A stretch of DNA of 64,000 bases from Bacteroidales bacterium (lineage in GTDB: Bacteria > Bacteroidota > Bacteroidia > Bacteroidales > UBA932): positions 13,813 through 77,812 of the forward strand of contig JAFTYS010000058.1 in assembly GCA_017461285.1 (NCBI GenBank), given 5' to 3'. The position numbers and the translations under genes are program-made. Positions 34,410 to 42,093 of the stretch are shown here, one piece after another. The notes beneath the pieces were generated by a model. That model made no database searches. It worked only from the letters and a program-made list of their open reading frames with translations, and had not been told where the DNA came from. Numbering within the stretch: the first letter of the stretch is position 1; the number at the start of each line of letters is the position of its first letter.

Positions 34410-35218
34410 TGAAGAAGACGATTATTACAGCAGTTGCGTTTCTGGCAGCGCTTTCTCTTGGTGCACAGGATCTTACGATAATTCACTTCAATGATACCCA
34501 CAGCCACATCGATCCTCAGCGTTCAGGTGATTACAAGGGCATGGGAGGCGTTATAGAGCAGGCTGCATATATTGACAGCGTGCGCAAGGCAGATGGAAAG
34601 CGTAATGTCCTTCTGCTCCATGCCGGTGATTTCGGACAGGGTACGTCTTACTTTACGGAACTTGGAGGAAACATTGAGATAGATGTCATGAATGCTGCCG
34701 GATACGATGCGGTTGCCCTAGGGAACCATGAGTTCGATAATGGGGCAGCAGAGCTGGCGCGTCGCCTCCGCAATCTTAAGGCCGATGCGGTCTGTGCCAA
34801 TTATGACTTTACCGGGAATCCTCTTGAAGGCCTTGTCAAACCGTATGTCATTGTCCGCAGGGCAGGCAAGAAGATTGGTATTATCGGCCTTCTCACTGAT
34901 ATCAGCAGGGTTGTGGACAGAAGTCTTCTCGGAGGACTTGAGTATCAGGAACCGGCTCCGGTGGTGAACAGATATGCCGATTATCTGAAAAATGAGAAAG
35001 GCTGTGACCTTGTCATCTGTCTCAGCCACCTCGGATACACTTCAGACAAGGAACTGGTGCCGCAGATCCGTAATGTAGATGCTATTGTAGGCGGACATTC
35101 CCATACTCTTCTGAACAAGATGCAGCATGTCGATGACCTTGACGGCAAGGATGTAGTCATAGTGCAGGACTGGTGCTGGGGAATGAAGGCCGGCAATCTC
35201 AAGGTGTCATGGGAATAG
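34406..35218 (+). CDS. 5'-nucleotidase metallophosphoesterase half (exported)
   Basis: A 270-aa protein with signal peptide MKKTIITAVAFLAALSLGA and the dinuclear metal centre of UshA-type nucleotidases: IHFNDTHSH, LLHAGDFGQG, ALGNHEFDNG, CLSHLGY and VGGHSHTLL. It stops where UshA would begin its C-terminal domain; that domain is the preceding gene. The two proteins probably assemble in the periplasm to hydrolyse nucleotides or sugar nucleotides. The split with reversed order is well spread in Bacteroidota. Its 3' end overlaps the mntP start by 10 bases. Confidence 0.9.
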   Translation: MMKKTIITAVAFLAALSLGAQDLTIIHFNDTHSHIDPQRSGDYKGMGGVIEQAAYIDSVRKADGKRNVLLLHAGDFGQGTSYFTELGGNIEIDVMNAAGYDAVALGNHEFDNGAAELARRLRNLKADAVCANYDFTGNPLEGLVKPYVIVRRAGKKIGIIGLLTDISRVVDRSLLGGLEYQEPAPVVNRYADYLKNEKGCDLVICLSHLGYTSDKELVPQIRNVDAIVGGHSHTLLNKMQHVDDLDGKDVVIVQDWCWGMKAGNLKVSWE

Positions 35219-35772
35219 CTGAACTGGTCATAATAGCCATCGGACTTTCTATGGATGCCTTTGCTGTCTCGATCTGTAAAGGTCTTTCCGTACAGAAGGT
35301 AAGGCCGCTGCATGTCTTCAAGACCGGCATCTGGTTCGGAGGCTTCCAGGCGCTCATGCCCGTCATCGGTTATTATCTGGGAGTAAGCTTCGCAGATTTC
35401 GTTGCCAATATCGACCATTGGATTGCCTTTATCCTTCTGGGAATCATCGGCGGCAATATGATAAAGGATTCTTCTCATAAGGATGAGCCATGCTGCGCGG
35501 TACCGGACTTTTCATTCAGGACCATGCTGGCAATGGCGGTAGCGACAAGCATAGATGCACTTGCTGTCGGAGTTTCTTTCGCTTTCCTTAAGGTAAATAT
35601 ATGGGAAGCTGTCGGACTGATCGGAGTGATTACATTCTTGTTCTCGGCTGCAGGTGTGCTGATCGGCAATTTCTTCGGCGCAAGATGGAAGTCCAAGGCA
35701 GAATTTGCCGGAGGCTTCATCCTGATTGCCATGGGACTGAAGATCCTGTTAGAACACACGGTTGGTGCATAG
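35209..35772 (+). CDS. mntP: Manganese efflux pump MntP
   Basis: A 187-aa protein with six predicted helices. The duplicated motifs GLSMDAFAVSICKGL near the start and AVATSIDALAVGVSF in the second half, both with a helix-embedded aspartate, define the MntP/DUF204 family, which exports Mn2+. ATG at 35209 was preferred to one at 35173 because it begins at the first helix. The family is often under a yybP-ykoY manganese riboswitch, but none is possible here, as the gene starts inside the upstream gene. Its tail overlaps the opposite methyltransferase gene by 24 bases. Confidence 0.92.
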   Translation: MGIAELVIIAIGLSMDAFAVSICKGLSVQKVRPLHVFKTGIWFGGFQALMPVIGYYLGVSFADFVANIDHWIAFILLGIIGGNMIKDSSHKDEPCCAVPDFSFRTMLAMAVATSIDALAVGVSFAFLKVNIWEAVGLIGVITFLFSAAGVLIGNFFGARWKSKAEFAGGFILIAMGLKILLEHTVGA

Positions 35773-36996
35773 AAGCAGATTGCCGAGGCTGTCTGACTTC
35801 AGACCGAATATATGGGCGTCATCTCCAGAGGTGACGCCTAGTTTTTTACGCAGGGTGTCTGTGTCCATAGGGATGTTGCGTGCCGTGACTTCCGCTTTAG
35901 GAAAATCCTTTCCGGCCTCTTTCATACTCCTTTTGTTCAATGGCTCCCACTTCATTATCTGATAGATCTTTCCGGATCCTCTTATTTCCTGAATCTTTTC
36001 CGGGTCGTCGAACACATAGAAATGGGTCGAACGCCCTAACTTCGGGATACCGAATCTGGTGCTGATGAGGTTGAATGCTCCTGCCTTCATCAAGGCCTTT
36101 CCCGGCTCGAAAAGATACATAGGGGTATTGTCGTCATCTTTCAGGATGAATGGCAGTGCCAGTTCTTCGGAAGGCATGAACGAGAATTGGGCAGGTTCCG
36201 AAAGCGGATATCCTGCCGGCAGTTCTATGGCATGCACTGAATATTCTCCGTTCCATTCCCTGTCCATCCAGATCAGCAGTTCCTTGCATTCTCCACCTGT
36301 GGCGACGATGTGGACTTCGCGGCAGCATGGGCCGAGGCGTCCGCAGGCCATGCTTATGTCCGCCATGGGGGAGAGCTTGACCAGGATGTGACGGGAGATT
36401 GTGAACAGCTCTTCCTTTAATGTAAGGATATCAGGGGTGCATTCCTCGATCAGGAAGACTTTTCTGCCACCCTCTCCACGCCTGGCCGGGTCCATGTATA
36501 TGATGTCCGGACGGAAATCTCCAAGAAGGGCGGAAGAGGATGTCTCATCTGCAGAATTTCCGACGGCTGCGTTGGAAACTTCGATGTTATCGGCACCCAG
36601 GGCCTTGAAGTTATGTCTTGACGAATCACATAGGACCGTCTGCATCTCATTGTAGAGAACCTTTTCCGCCTTCTGCGAGAAGAACCATGAGTCTACTCCC
36701 AGCCCTCCTGTCAGATCGGCTATCTTCCATTCACCTCCTGCCATGATGCGGTCTGCCAGCGATGCCTTATATTGTGCTGTTGCAGAACTGCTGCATTGTT
36801 CTGCAGAGAGTCTGACAGGAAATATCAGGGAAGGATTGTCATGCCATTCGTTTACCTTGCCCTTAAGTTTCCGTCTGCTTTCTATGCAGTTGACGGCCAG
36901 CTGCATGTCGATGTCCGGCCACTTGTCCTTTGCAAGCAGCAGTCTGGACGTATCGTCGCCCATGTGATCGGATATGAATCTGGCCAGATTGTCCAT
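35749..36996 (-). CDS. THUMP-like-domain SAM methyltransferase
   Basis: A 415-aa protein. The N-terminal helical part is followed by a methyltransferase core with IADLTGGLGVDSWFFS (SAM loop) and the motif IV sequence IIYMDPARRGEGGRKV, an NPPY-like catalytic motif used for base N-methylation. The C-terminal region (SRTRFGIPKLGRSTHFYVF-like) corresponds to the THUMP-like domain of a Bacteroidota family presumed to modify RNA. The exact target is not known. It is convergent with mntP and divergent from the DUF4332 gene. Confidence 0.85.
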   Translation of the reverse strand: MDNLARFISDHMGDDTSRLLLAKDKWPDIDMQLAVNCIESRRKLKGKVNEWHDNPSLIFPVRLSAEQCSSSATAQYKASLADRIMAGGEWKIADLTGGLGVDSWFFSQKAEKVLYNEMQTVLCDSSRHNFKALGADNIEVSNAAVGNSADETSSSALLGDFRPDIIYMDPARRGEGGRKVFLIEECTPDILTLKEELFTISRHILVKLSPMADISMACGRLGPCCREVHIVATGGECKELLIWMDREWNGEYSVHAIELPAGYPLSEPAQFSFMPSEELALPFILKDDDNTPMYLFEPGKALMKAGAFNLISTRFGIPKLGRSTHFYVFDDPEKIQEIRGSGKIYQIMKWEPLNKRSMKEAGKDFPKAEVTARNIPMDTDTLRKKLGVTSGDDAHIFGLKSDSLGNLLLCTNRVF

Positions 36997-37046
36997 CGGG
37001 AATTACTTTATGCAAAGATAGGTGATATTATTCTAATACAAGTGTG

Positions 37047-37076
37047 TTGTTATTCAAATTTAAATTGATATATTTG
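37047..37076 (+). promoter_or_regulatory. DUF4332 gene promoter (TTG / TATATTTG)
   Basis: TTG at 37047-37049 and TATATTTG at 37069-37076, 19 bases apart, make a good Bacteroidota promoter 40 bases before the start codon. Confidence 0.65.
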
Positions 37077-37115
37077 TATGTTCTATGTATTTAAACCACT
37101 TAAAACAATAACAAA

Positions 37116-37523
37116 ATGGCTTATAAAGTAATTGACATCGAAGGCGTAGGCGCAGCTTATGCTGAGAAACTTACAGCGGCTGGCGTTGTTACGACTGCAC
37201 AGCTTCTTGAAAAATGTGCTGCTCCTGCAGGCCGCAAGGCTCTTGCAGAAGAGACAGGTATTTCTGACAAGCTCATCCTCAAGTGGGCTAATCATGCAGA
37301 CCTTTTCCGTGTAAAGGGTGTAGGCCCTCAGTTTGCAGAACTTCTTGAGGCTGCTGGTGTTGATACTGTCAAGGAACTTGCTCACAGAAAGGCAGAGAAT
37401 CTTGCTGCAAAGATGGCAGAGGTAAACGAGGAGAAGAAGCTCGTCCGTCGTGTACCGGTAGTTGCAGAGGTGCAGAAGATGGTAGACTTTGCTAAGGAAC
37501 TCCCTGGAGTGCTTACTTACTAG
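37116..37523 (+). CDS. DUF4332 helix-hairpin-helix protein
   Basis: A 135-aa protein made of two helix-hairpin-helix-like units: IDIEGVGAAYAEKLTAAGV and FRVKGVGPQFAELLEAAGV. Each is followed by TTAQLLEKCA or DTVKELAHRKAENL. This is the DUF4332 pattern, related to the HhH units of DNA-binding proteins and DNA polymerase beta. DNA binding is plausible, but no function is established. A strong promoter and terminator make it a single-gene unit, probably well expressed, and codon choice is simple and regular. Confidence 0.9.
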   Translation: MAYKVIDIEGVGAAYAEKLTAAGVVTTAQLLEKCAAPAGRKALAEETGISDKLILKWANHADLFRVKGVGPQFAELLEAAGVDTVKELAHRKAENLAAKMAEVNEEKKLVRRVPVVAEVQKMVDFAKELPGVLTY

Positions 37524-37544
37524 TATCCTGAATCTCATGATATA

Positions 37545-37576
37545 TGGCCGTCGCGTTATTTCGCGGCGGCTTTTTT
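37545..37576 (+). terminator. Rho-independent terminator of the DUF4332 gene
   Basis: GCCGTCGCG pairs with CGCGGCGGC (one G-U), followed by six T. Confidence 0.88.
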
Positions 37577-37630
37577 CATTCTTGGTCTGGACATTGCTAT
37601 ATGACCGGCATATGATTAATTTAATGTTAT

Positions 37631-38713
37631 ATGAAACGGTTAGTAGTATTGTTTGCTATGGCGGTCTTAGGATCGCTGTTTGCTGATAAGGCAAGTGCAT
37701 GCACAGGCATCAGCCTTGCTGCGCAGGACGGAAGCCGCGTTGTGGCCAGGACTGTAGAATGGGCGGCGACTCCGATGCAGTGCGGCTATGTAGTGGCTCC
37801 AAGGGGGCATATGCATCAGTCTTATACTCCGACAGGAGAGAACGGACTCAGATATCAGGGAGTCTATGGTTATGTAGGTATTTACACCGAATATGAACCC
37901 TTTGTCGTCGAAGGGGTCAATGAGGCAGGACTGTCTGCCGGACTTTTCTTCTTCCCGCAATATGGAGATTATGCTCCATACGATGCTGCGGATAACGACA
38001 AGACTCTCTGCGACATGCAGTTTGTCTCATGGGTTCTTTCCCAGTGCTCGACCATAGATCAGGTAAAGGAAGAGCTGTCGAAACTTACTCTCGTCACATT
38101 GAACAACAAGATCGGTGCTGTGCACTGGAGGATTACCGAACCTAACGGACGCATGGTGGTTCTGGAAGTTGTTGCAGGTGTCCCACATTTCTATGAGAAC
38201 AAGCTGGGCGTGATTACCAATGCCCCTGGTTTTCAGTGGCATATGACAAATCTGAACAATTACGTCAATCTTGAGCCTGGTTCGGCACCTGACAAAACCA
38301 TCAAGCCGGGCATAACCCTCAAGCCTCTGGGACATGGCAGCGGAATGCTTGGACTTCCAGGCGATTTCACATCTCCTTCAAGATTTGTACGTGCGACATT
38401 CTTCCAGACGACTTCTCCGGTATGGGCGACAGGATTCGACACAGTCGTTCAGGCCTTCCATATCCTGAACAACTTCGACATTCCGATCGGATCGCAGCAT
38501 GTCAAGTTTGAAATCCCTAAAGACATGCCGAGTGCGACACAGTTCACTGCAGCAACAGACCTTAAATCAATGAAATTCTATTACAGGACGGCCTGGAACA
38601 GCAATATCCGCTGCATCGACCTTCTTGACATAGACTTCCATAAGGTAAAATATCAGTCTCATCCTTTGGACCAGACTCAGGTACAGCCGGTAGAGATGGT
38701 CAAGGTAAGATAG
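37631..38713 (+). CDS. Choloylglycine hydrolase family protein (exported)
   Basis: A 360-aa Ntn-hydrolase of the bile-salt-hydrolase/penicillin-V-acylase family, which cleaves amide bonds such as those of conjugated bile acids. A signal peptide (LVVLFAMAVLGSLFADKASA) ends exactly before the catalytic Cys of CTGISL, so signal cleavage would expose the nucleophile. The conserved Arg is in RVVARTVEW; the usual Asp three residues later is Glu here. TNAPGFQWHMTNLNNY and GDFTSPSRFVRA hold the Asn and Arg of the site. Whether bile salts or other amides are the substrate cannot be decided. It probably acts in the periplasm. Confidence 0.9.
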   Translation: MKRLVVLFAMAVLGSLFADKASACTGISLAAQDGSRVVARTVEWAATPMQCGYVVAPRGHMHQSYTPTGENGLRYQGVYGYVGIYTEYEPFVVEGVNEAGLSAGLFFFPQYGDYAPYDAADNDKTLCDMQFVSWVLSQCSTIDQVKEELSKLTLVTLNNKIGAVHWRITEPNGRMVVLEVVAGVPHFYENKLGVITNAPGFQWHMTNLNNYVNLEPGSAPDKTIKPGITLKPLGHGSGMLGLPGDFTSPSRFVRATFFQTTSPVWATGFDTVVQAFHILNNFDIPIGSQHVKFEIPKDMPSATQFTAATDLKSMKFYYRTAWNSNIRCIDLLDIDFHKVKYQSHPLDQTQVQPVEMVKVR

Positions 38714-38782
38714 CTCTCCCGTCCTCTGCGGTGGCAAGGCCGGCCATTTGCTGAGGCTCATTATATTTCATCTTTATTTGCG

Positions 38783-38822
38783 TTCGCCGGAAACCCGATG
38801 GCTCGGGCTCCGGCGAAATTTT
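38783..38822 (+). terminator. Strong hairpin, probable terminator of the hydrolase gene
   Basis: TTCGCCGGA pairs with TCCGGCGAA, and inside it CCCGA pairs with TCGGG around TGGC. The stem is followed by ATTTTG. It separates the hydrolase gene from the transporter gene. Confidence 0.6.
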
Positions 38823-38823
38823 G

Positions 38824-38852
38824 TATATTCGCGGTCATAAATCCATGACCGC
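38824..38852 (+). promoter_or_regulatory. -7-like box and leader hairpin of the YfcC gene
   Basis: TATATTCG (38824-38831), one base off the TAnnTTTG consensus, runs into a perfect hairpin GCGGTCAT-AAATCC-ATGACCGC (38831-38852) that ends two bases before the start codon. The hairpin would sit at or near the mRNA 5' end and cover the ribosome-binding region. Confidence 0.45.
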
Positions 38853-38854
38853 AT

Positions 38855-40357
38855 ATGAAGAAGTTCAAAGTTCCTGATACATATGTAATAATATTTGCCG
38901 TAATCGCCATCTGTGCTATATCCACATGGTTCGTTCCAGGAGGAAATCCGCAGACATGGCAGGTATTCTCCGCCCTTTACGAAGGATTCAGCCAGCAGGC
39001 AGGCATCATTGCGTTTGTTCTGATAATAGGAGGGTCATTCTGGGTGGTGAACAGCACGAAAGCCGTAGACGAAGGCATAATGGCATTCATTTCCGAAGTC
39101 AGGACTCTTGAAAGGTTCTCCATTATCCGCAAGCTGGGGGTGGGGAATATCGTAATCGTACTGATAATGCTGCTCTTTGGCCTGTTTGGTGCTGTTTTCG
39201 GCATGAGCGAAGAGACCATAGCATTTGTCGCAGTCGTGATTCCGTTGGCAAAATCTCTCGGATACGATGAGGTTGTGGGCGTGTGTATGGTGTATGTCGC
39301 AGCCCATGTGGGATTTGCAGGCGCTATGCTTAATCCTTTCACAATCGGAATCGCCCAGGACATGTCAGGGCTTCCTCTCTTCTCCGGTATCGAATACAGG
39401 ACCTTCTGCTGGGTGGTGCTGATGGCCATTACTATTGTCTTTGTCCTGTGGTATGCCTCCAAGGTGCGTAGGAAGAATGCTATTGCAGAAGTTCATAATG
39501 CTGCTTCAGGTCCTGTAGAAGCTACGGATGAACTTCCGAAAAGGAATGCATGGATATCTTTTGTCATACTTTCGGTTGTAACAGTCCTGTTCTCTGTTTT
39601 CTATGCCGGAAACTGCAGCATAAAGCTTGGACAGTCTGTCTATGAAGCTCCGTGGCTTCTGTGGGTTATAGAGGTGCTCTTCATCCTGTCTTCTATTGTC
39701 TCTTTGAGGAAGTCATCCAGGATGTATATACTTAACCTGCTGATGTTCACCATAGTATATATGGTCGTCGGAGTCATGGGATACGGCTGGTACCTTCCTG
39801 AAATATGCGCTCTTTTCATGGCCCTCGGCGTTGCGGCAGGCTTTTCTGCAGGATATAGTGCCGACAGCATTTCGAAAGAGTTCATCGCCGGGGCCAAGGA
39901 CATATTCTCAGCGGCTCTTGTGATCGGTTTTGCAGCGGGCATTATAGTCATACTCAAGGATGGACAGGTTATCGACCGCATGCTTGCTTCCATGGCTTCA
40001 GCATTGGACGGAGCCGGCAGGGCAGGGGCCTTAGGATCGATGTATGGAATCCAGACCTTCATCAATCTCTTCATACCTTCTGCATCCGCAAAGGCTGCTG
40101 TCACTATGCCGATCATGGCTCCGTTTTCAGATATGATCGGGGTCTCACGTCAGGCGACCGTCCTTGCCTTCCAGTTCGGTGACGGATTCACGAATATGAT
40201 AACCCCATGCTCCGGAGTTCTTATGGCCGTTCTTTCGGTAGCGAAGATACCTTATGAGAAATGGTTCAAGTGGGTATGGAAGTTCATCCTTCTTCTCATT
40301 GCAGCAGGTTTCCTCCTTCTTCTTCCGACTCTTTGGCTTGATCTTCCGGGATTCTAG
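38855..40357 (+). CDS. YfcC/DcuC-type transporter
   Basis: A 500-aa inner-membrane protein with about 12-13 helices. VPDTYVIIFAVIAICAISTWFVPGG, ILIIGGSFWVVNSTKAVDEG, FGAVFGMSEETIAF and INLFIPSASAKAAVTMPIMAP are typical of the YfcC family in the ion-transporter superfamily. Members are thought to move carboxylates or basic amino acids; the substrate is not known. The gene has its own promoter with a hairpin over the ribosome-binding region and ends in a terminator. Confidence 0.88.
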   Translation: MKKFKVPDTYVIIFAVIAICAISTWFVPGGNPQTWQVFSALYEGFSQQAGIIAFVLIIGGSFWVVNSTKAVDEGIMAFISEVRTLERFSIIRKLGVGNIVIVLIMLLFGLFGAVFGMSEETIAFVAVVIPLAKSLGYDEVVGVCMVYVAAHVGFAGAMLNPFTIGIAQDMSGLPLFSGIEYRTFCWVVLMAITIVFVLWYASKVRRKNAIAEVHNAASGPVEATDELPKRNAWISFVILSVVTVLFSVFYAGNCSIKLGQSVYEAPWLLWVIEVLFILSSIVSLRKSSRMYILNLLMFTIVYMVVGVMGYGWYLPEICALFMALGVAAGFSAGYSADSISKEFIAGAKDIFSAALVIGFAAGIIVILKDGQVIDRMLASMASALDGAGRAGALGSMYGIQTFINLFIPSASAKAAVTMPIMAPFSDMIGVSRQATVLAFQFGDGFTNMITPCSGVLMAVLSVAKIPYEKWFKWVWKFILLLIAAGFLLLLPTLWLDLPGF

Positions 40358-40363
40358 AAATTT

Positions 40364-40396
40364 AAAAGCCGCTACCTTCCCAGGCGGCGGCTTTTT
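40364..40396 (+). terminator. Rho-independent terminator of the YfcC gene
   Basis: AAAAGCCGCTACC pairs with GGCGGCGGCTTTTT around a short loop; the first six pairs are perfect. Confidence 0.85.
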
Positions 40397-40573
40397 CTTG
40401 TACTTTAACTTAGATTTAGGTTTAAAACCAGTAAAATTTTCTGATAACACTGTTGTTATATCAGTTCGTCTCTTTCTGCTTTTTACCTTCTGAAAGCAAA
40501 GGTATATATTATGTCTGTGCCGATGAAATAAGTGTGATATATGGGGTGAAAATGTGATATCACCCCTGTTTTT

Positions 40574-40642
40574 GTGACTAAAATCGATTATTTGTGACTA
40601 AAAAATATATTTTGTATTTTTGTCACATCAAAATTGTGACTA
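40574..40642 (+). promoter_or_regulatory. GTGACTA repeats over the LytTR promoter
   Basis: Three direct GTGACTA repeats start at 40574, 40594 and 40636 (20 and 42 bases apart, two and four helical turns). An inverted TGTCAC lies at 40621-40626. The -33 TTTG (40591-40594) and -7 TATTTTTG (40615-40622) are 20 bases apart. The second repeat overlaps the -33 box and the third lies near the transcript start, so autoregulation by the encoded LytTR protein is likely (inference). Confidence 0.65.
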
Positions 40643-40646
40643 GATT

Positions 40647-41444
40647 ATGACTCAGATTGCCCCTGTTTTCAGAAAGTTCGTGCCTCAGCTCCTGCACATA
40701 GTCGTGCTGCCCGTCTTCTTCTTTACCTTCATGCTCCTTCTGCGTCCTGAAGGCGTCGTAAATATGTTAGGGAAGGAGTGGTTCGGTGTACATCTTACAA
40801 TAATGTCCTGCATCATACTTGTATCTGAGATCCTGATCCGTATTCTGTATTATTTTCTGCCATTGAGGATAAACTACTCTATATATACTTTATGGTGTTT
40901 CGGGGAAATCATCTTCATGTCCTTTTTTACAGCTCTTTATCTGTGGCTGGTTCTTGGGAAGACCATGCTGTATTTTGAATTTGTAACTGCCTCGTTCAGA
41001 TATCTGTTTCTCTCTCTGATCTTCGCCTATGCCATTCTGGCTCTTGCAATGAGGATTTATGATTACAGACATAAAGAAGATGCGACAGATTCCAATCCTG
41101 CCCAAAGGATGCGCTTCTATGACAATCAGCATAATCTGAAGATCGTTCTGACTGCTCCCGTCGTTCTGTATATAGCCGCGGAAGAGAATTACGTTAATAT
41201 TTTTTATCTGGAAAACGGTAGAGTCAGGGAGTATTGCCTCAGGAGTTCGATGAAGGCTATAGACGAACTTTGTCAGGATAACGGCCTTATGCGTTGCCAC
41301 AGATCATTTTACATAAATCCCACCCATGTCAAGGTCTTGCGAAAGGACAGGGATGGGATCATGTATGCTGAACTGGATGCTTCAGACGTGCGTCATATTC
41401 CTGTTTCGAAGAAATACTACGACCGTCTTTCCGACCTTCTTTAG
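40647..41444 (+). CDS. Membrane-anchored LytTR transcription regulator
   Basis: A 265-aa protein with four predicted helices in its first ~135 residues (LLHIVVLPVFFFTFMLLL onward). A soluble LytTR DNA-binding domain covers roughly residues 165-265 (VLYIAAEENYVNIFYLENG; MRCHRSFYINPTHV; HIPVSKKYYDRL). There is no receiver domain, so it is not a classical response regulator; the membrane part may sense something directly. Direct repeats over its promoter point to autoregulation. The 288-base region before it is otherwise non-coding. It overlaps the opposite kinase gene by four bases. Confidence 0.9.
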   Translation: MTQIAPVFRKFVPQLLHIVVLPVFFFTFMLLLRPEGVVNMLGKEWFGVHLTIMSCIILVSEILIRILYYFLPLRINYSIYTLWCFGEIIFMSFFTALYLWLVLGKTMLYFEFVTASFRYLFLSLIFAYAILALAMRIYDYRHKEDATDSNPAQRMRFYDNQHNLKIVLTAPVVLYIAAEENYVNIFYLENGRVREYCLRSSMKAIDELCQDNGLMRCHRSFYINPTHVKVLRKDRDGIMYAELDASDVRHIPVSKKYYDRLSDLL

Positions 41445-42052
41445 AACAGGCCGTACAGCTGTGCGTCTATCTTGTCGGTAATCTGTGCGAAATCTTCAGG
41501 GCGGTTTTCAAAATCAAGGTCGTCTGCCTCGATCACGAGCACCTTTCCCGGATAATCTGCAATCCATGCATCATACCTTTCATTCAGATTGTTAAGGTAT
41601 TCGATGCTGATGCTTTTTTCGTATTCTCTGCCTCGTTTCTGGATCTGGGAGACCAGATGAGGTACGGATGACTTCAGGTAGATGAGAAGGTCAGGCTCTC
41701 TGACCATGGACATCATCAGTTTGAAGAGCTGCATGTACGTGTCGAAATCGCGGTCCGACAGATTACCCATTGACTTGTTGTTCGCGACGAAGATGTGTAC
41801 GCCCTCGAGTATGGTCCTGTCCTGGATTATCACGTCATCGGACTTGGAAATCTCAAGAAGATCCTGGAAACGCTGGGCAAGGAAGTAGGTCTCAAGGTTG
41901 TATGACCATCTTTCAATGTCCTTGTAATAGTCTTCCAGGTACGGATTGTATGTAACGGACTCGTATTTAGGAGTCCATCCGTAATGCTGCGAGAGCATTC
42001 TTGTGAGAGTTGTCTTTCCGCAACCGATGTTGCCGGCGATTCCTATATGCAT
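41441..42052 (-). CDS. Deoxynucleoside kinase (dAK/dGK/dCK family)
   Basis: A 203-aa salvage kinase that phosphorylates deoxyribonucleosides with ATP. The P-loop is GIAGNIGCGKTTL, the nucleoside-binding DRS-like motif is IQDRTILEGVHIF, and the lid is RGREYEKSI with the preceding LIYLKSS. Specificity for deoxyadenosine, deoxyguanosine or deoxycytidine cannot be read. It lies 41 bases downstream of the gdhA gene, with a hairpin terminator between. Confidence 0.9.
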   Translation of the reverse strand: MHIGIAGNIGCGKTTLTRMLSQHYGWTPKYESVTYNPYLEDYYKDIERWSYNLETYFLAQRFQDLLEISKSDDVIIQDRTILEGVHIFVANNKSMGNLSDRDFDTYMQLFKLMMSMVREPDLLIYLKSSVPHLVSQIQKRGREYEKSISIEYLNNLNERYDAWIADYPGKVLVIEADDLDFENRPEDFAQITDKIDAQLYGLF

Positions 42053-42065
42053 GTCATCTTATTTA

Positions 42066-42088
42066 AAATCCCCGGTCGAACCGGGGAT
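42066..42088 (-). terminator. Terminator after gdhA
   Basis: TCCCCGGT and ACCGGGGA pair around a three-base loop. On the minus strand the stem is followed by TTTTAAAT. Confidence 0.7.
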
Positions 42089-42093
42089 AAATG

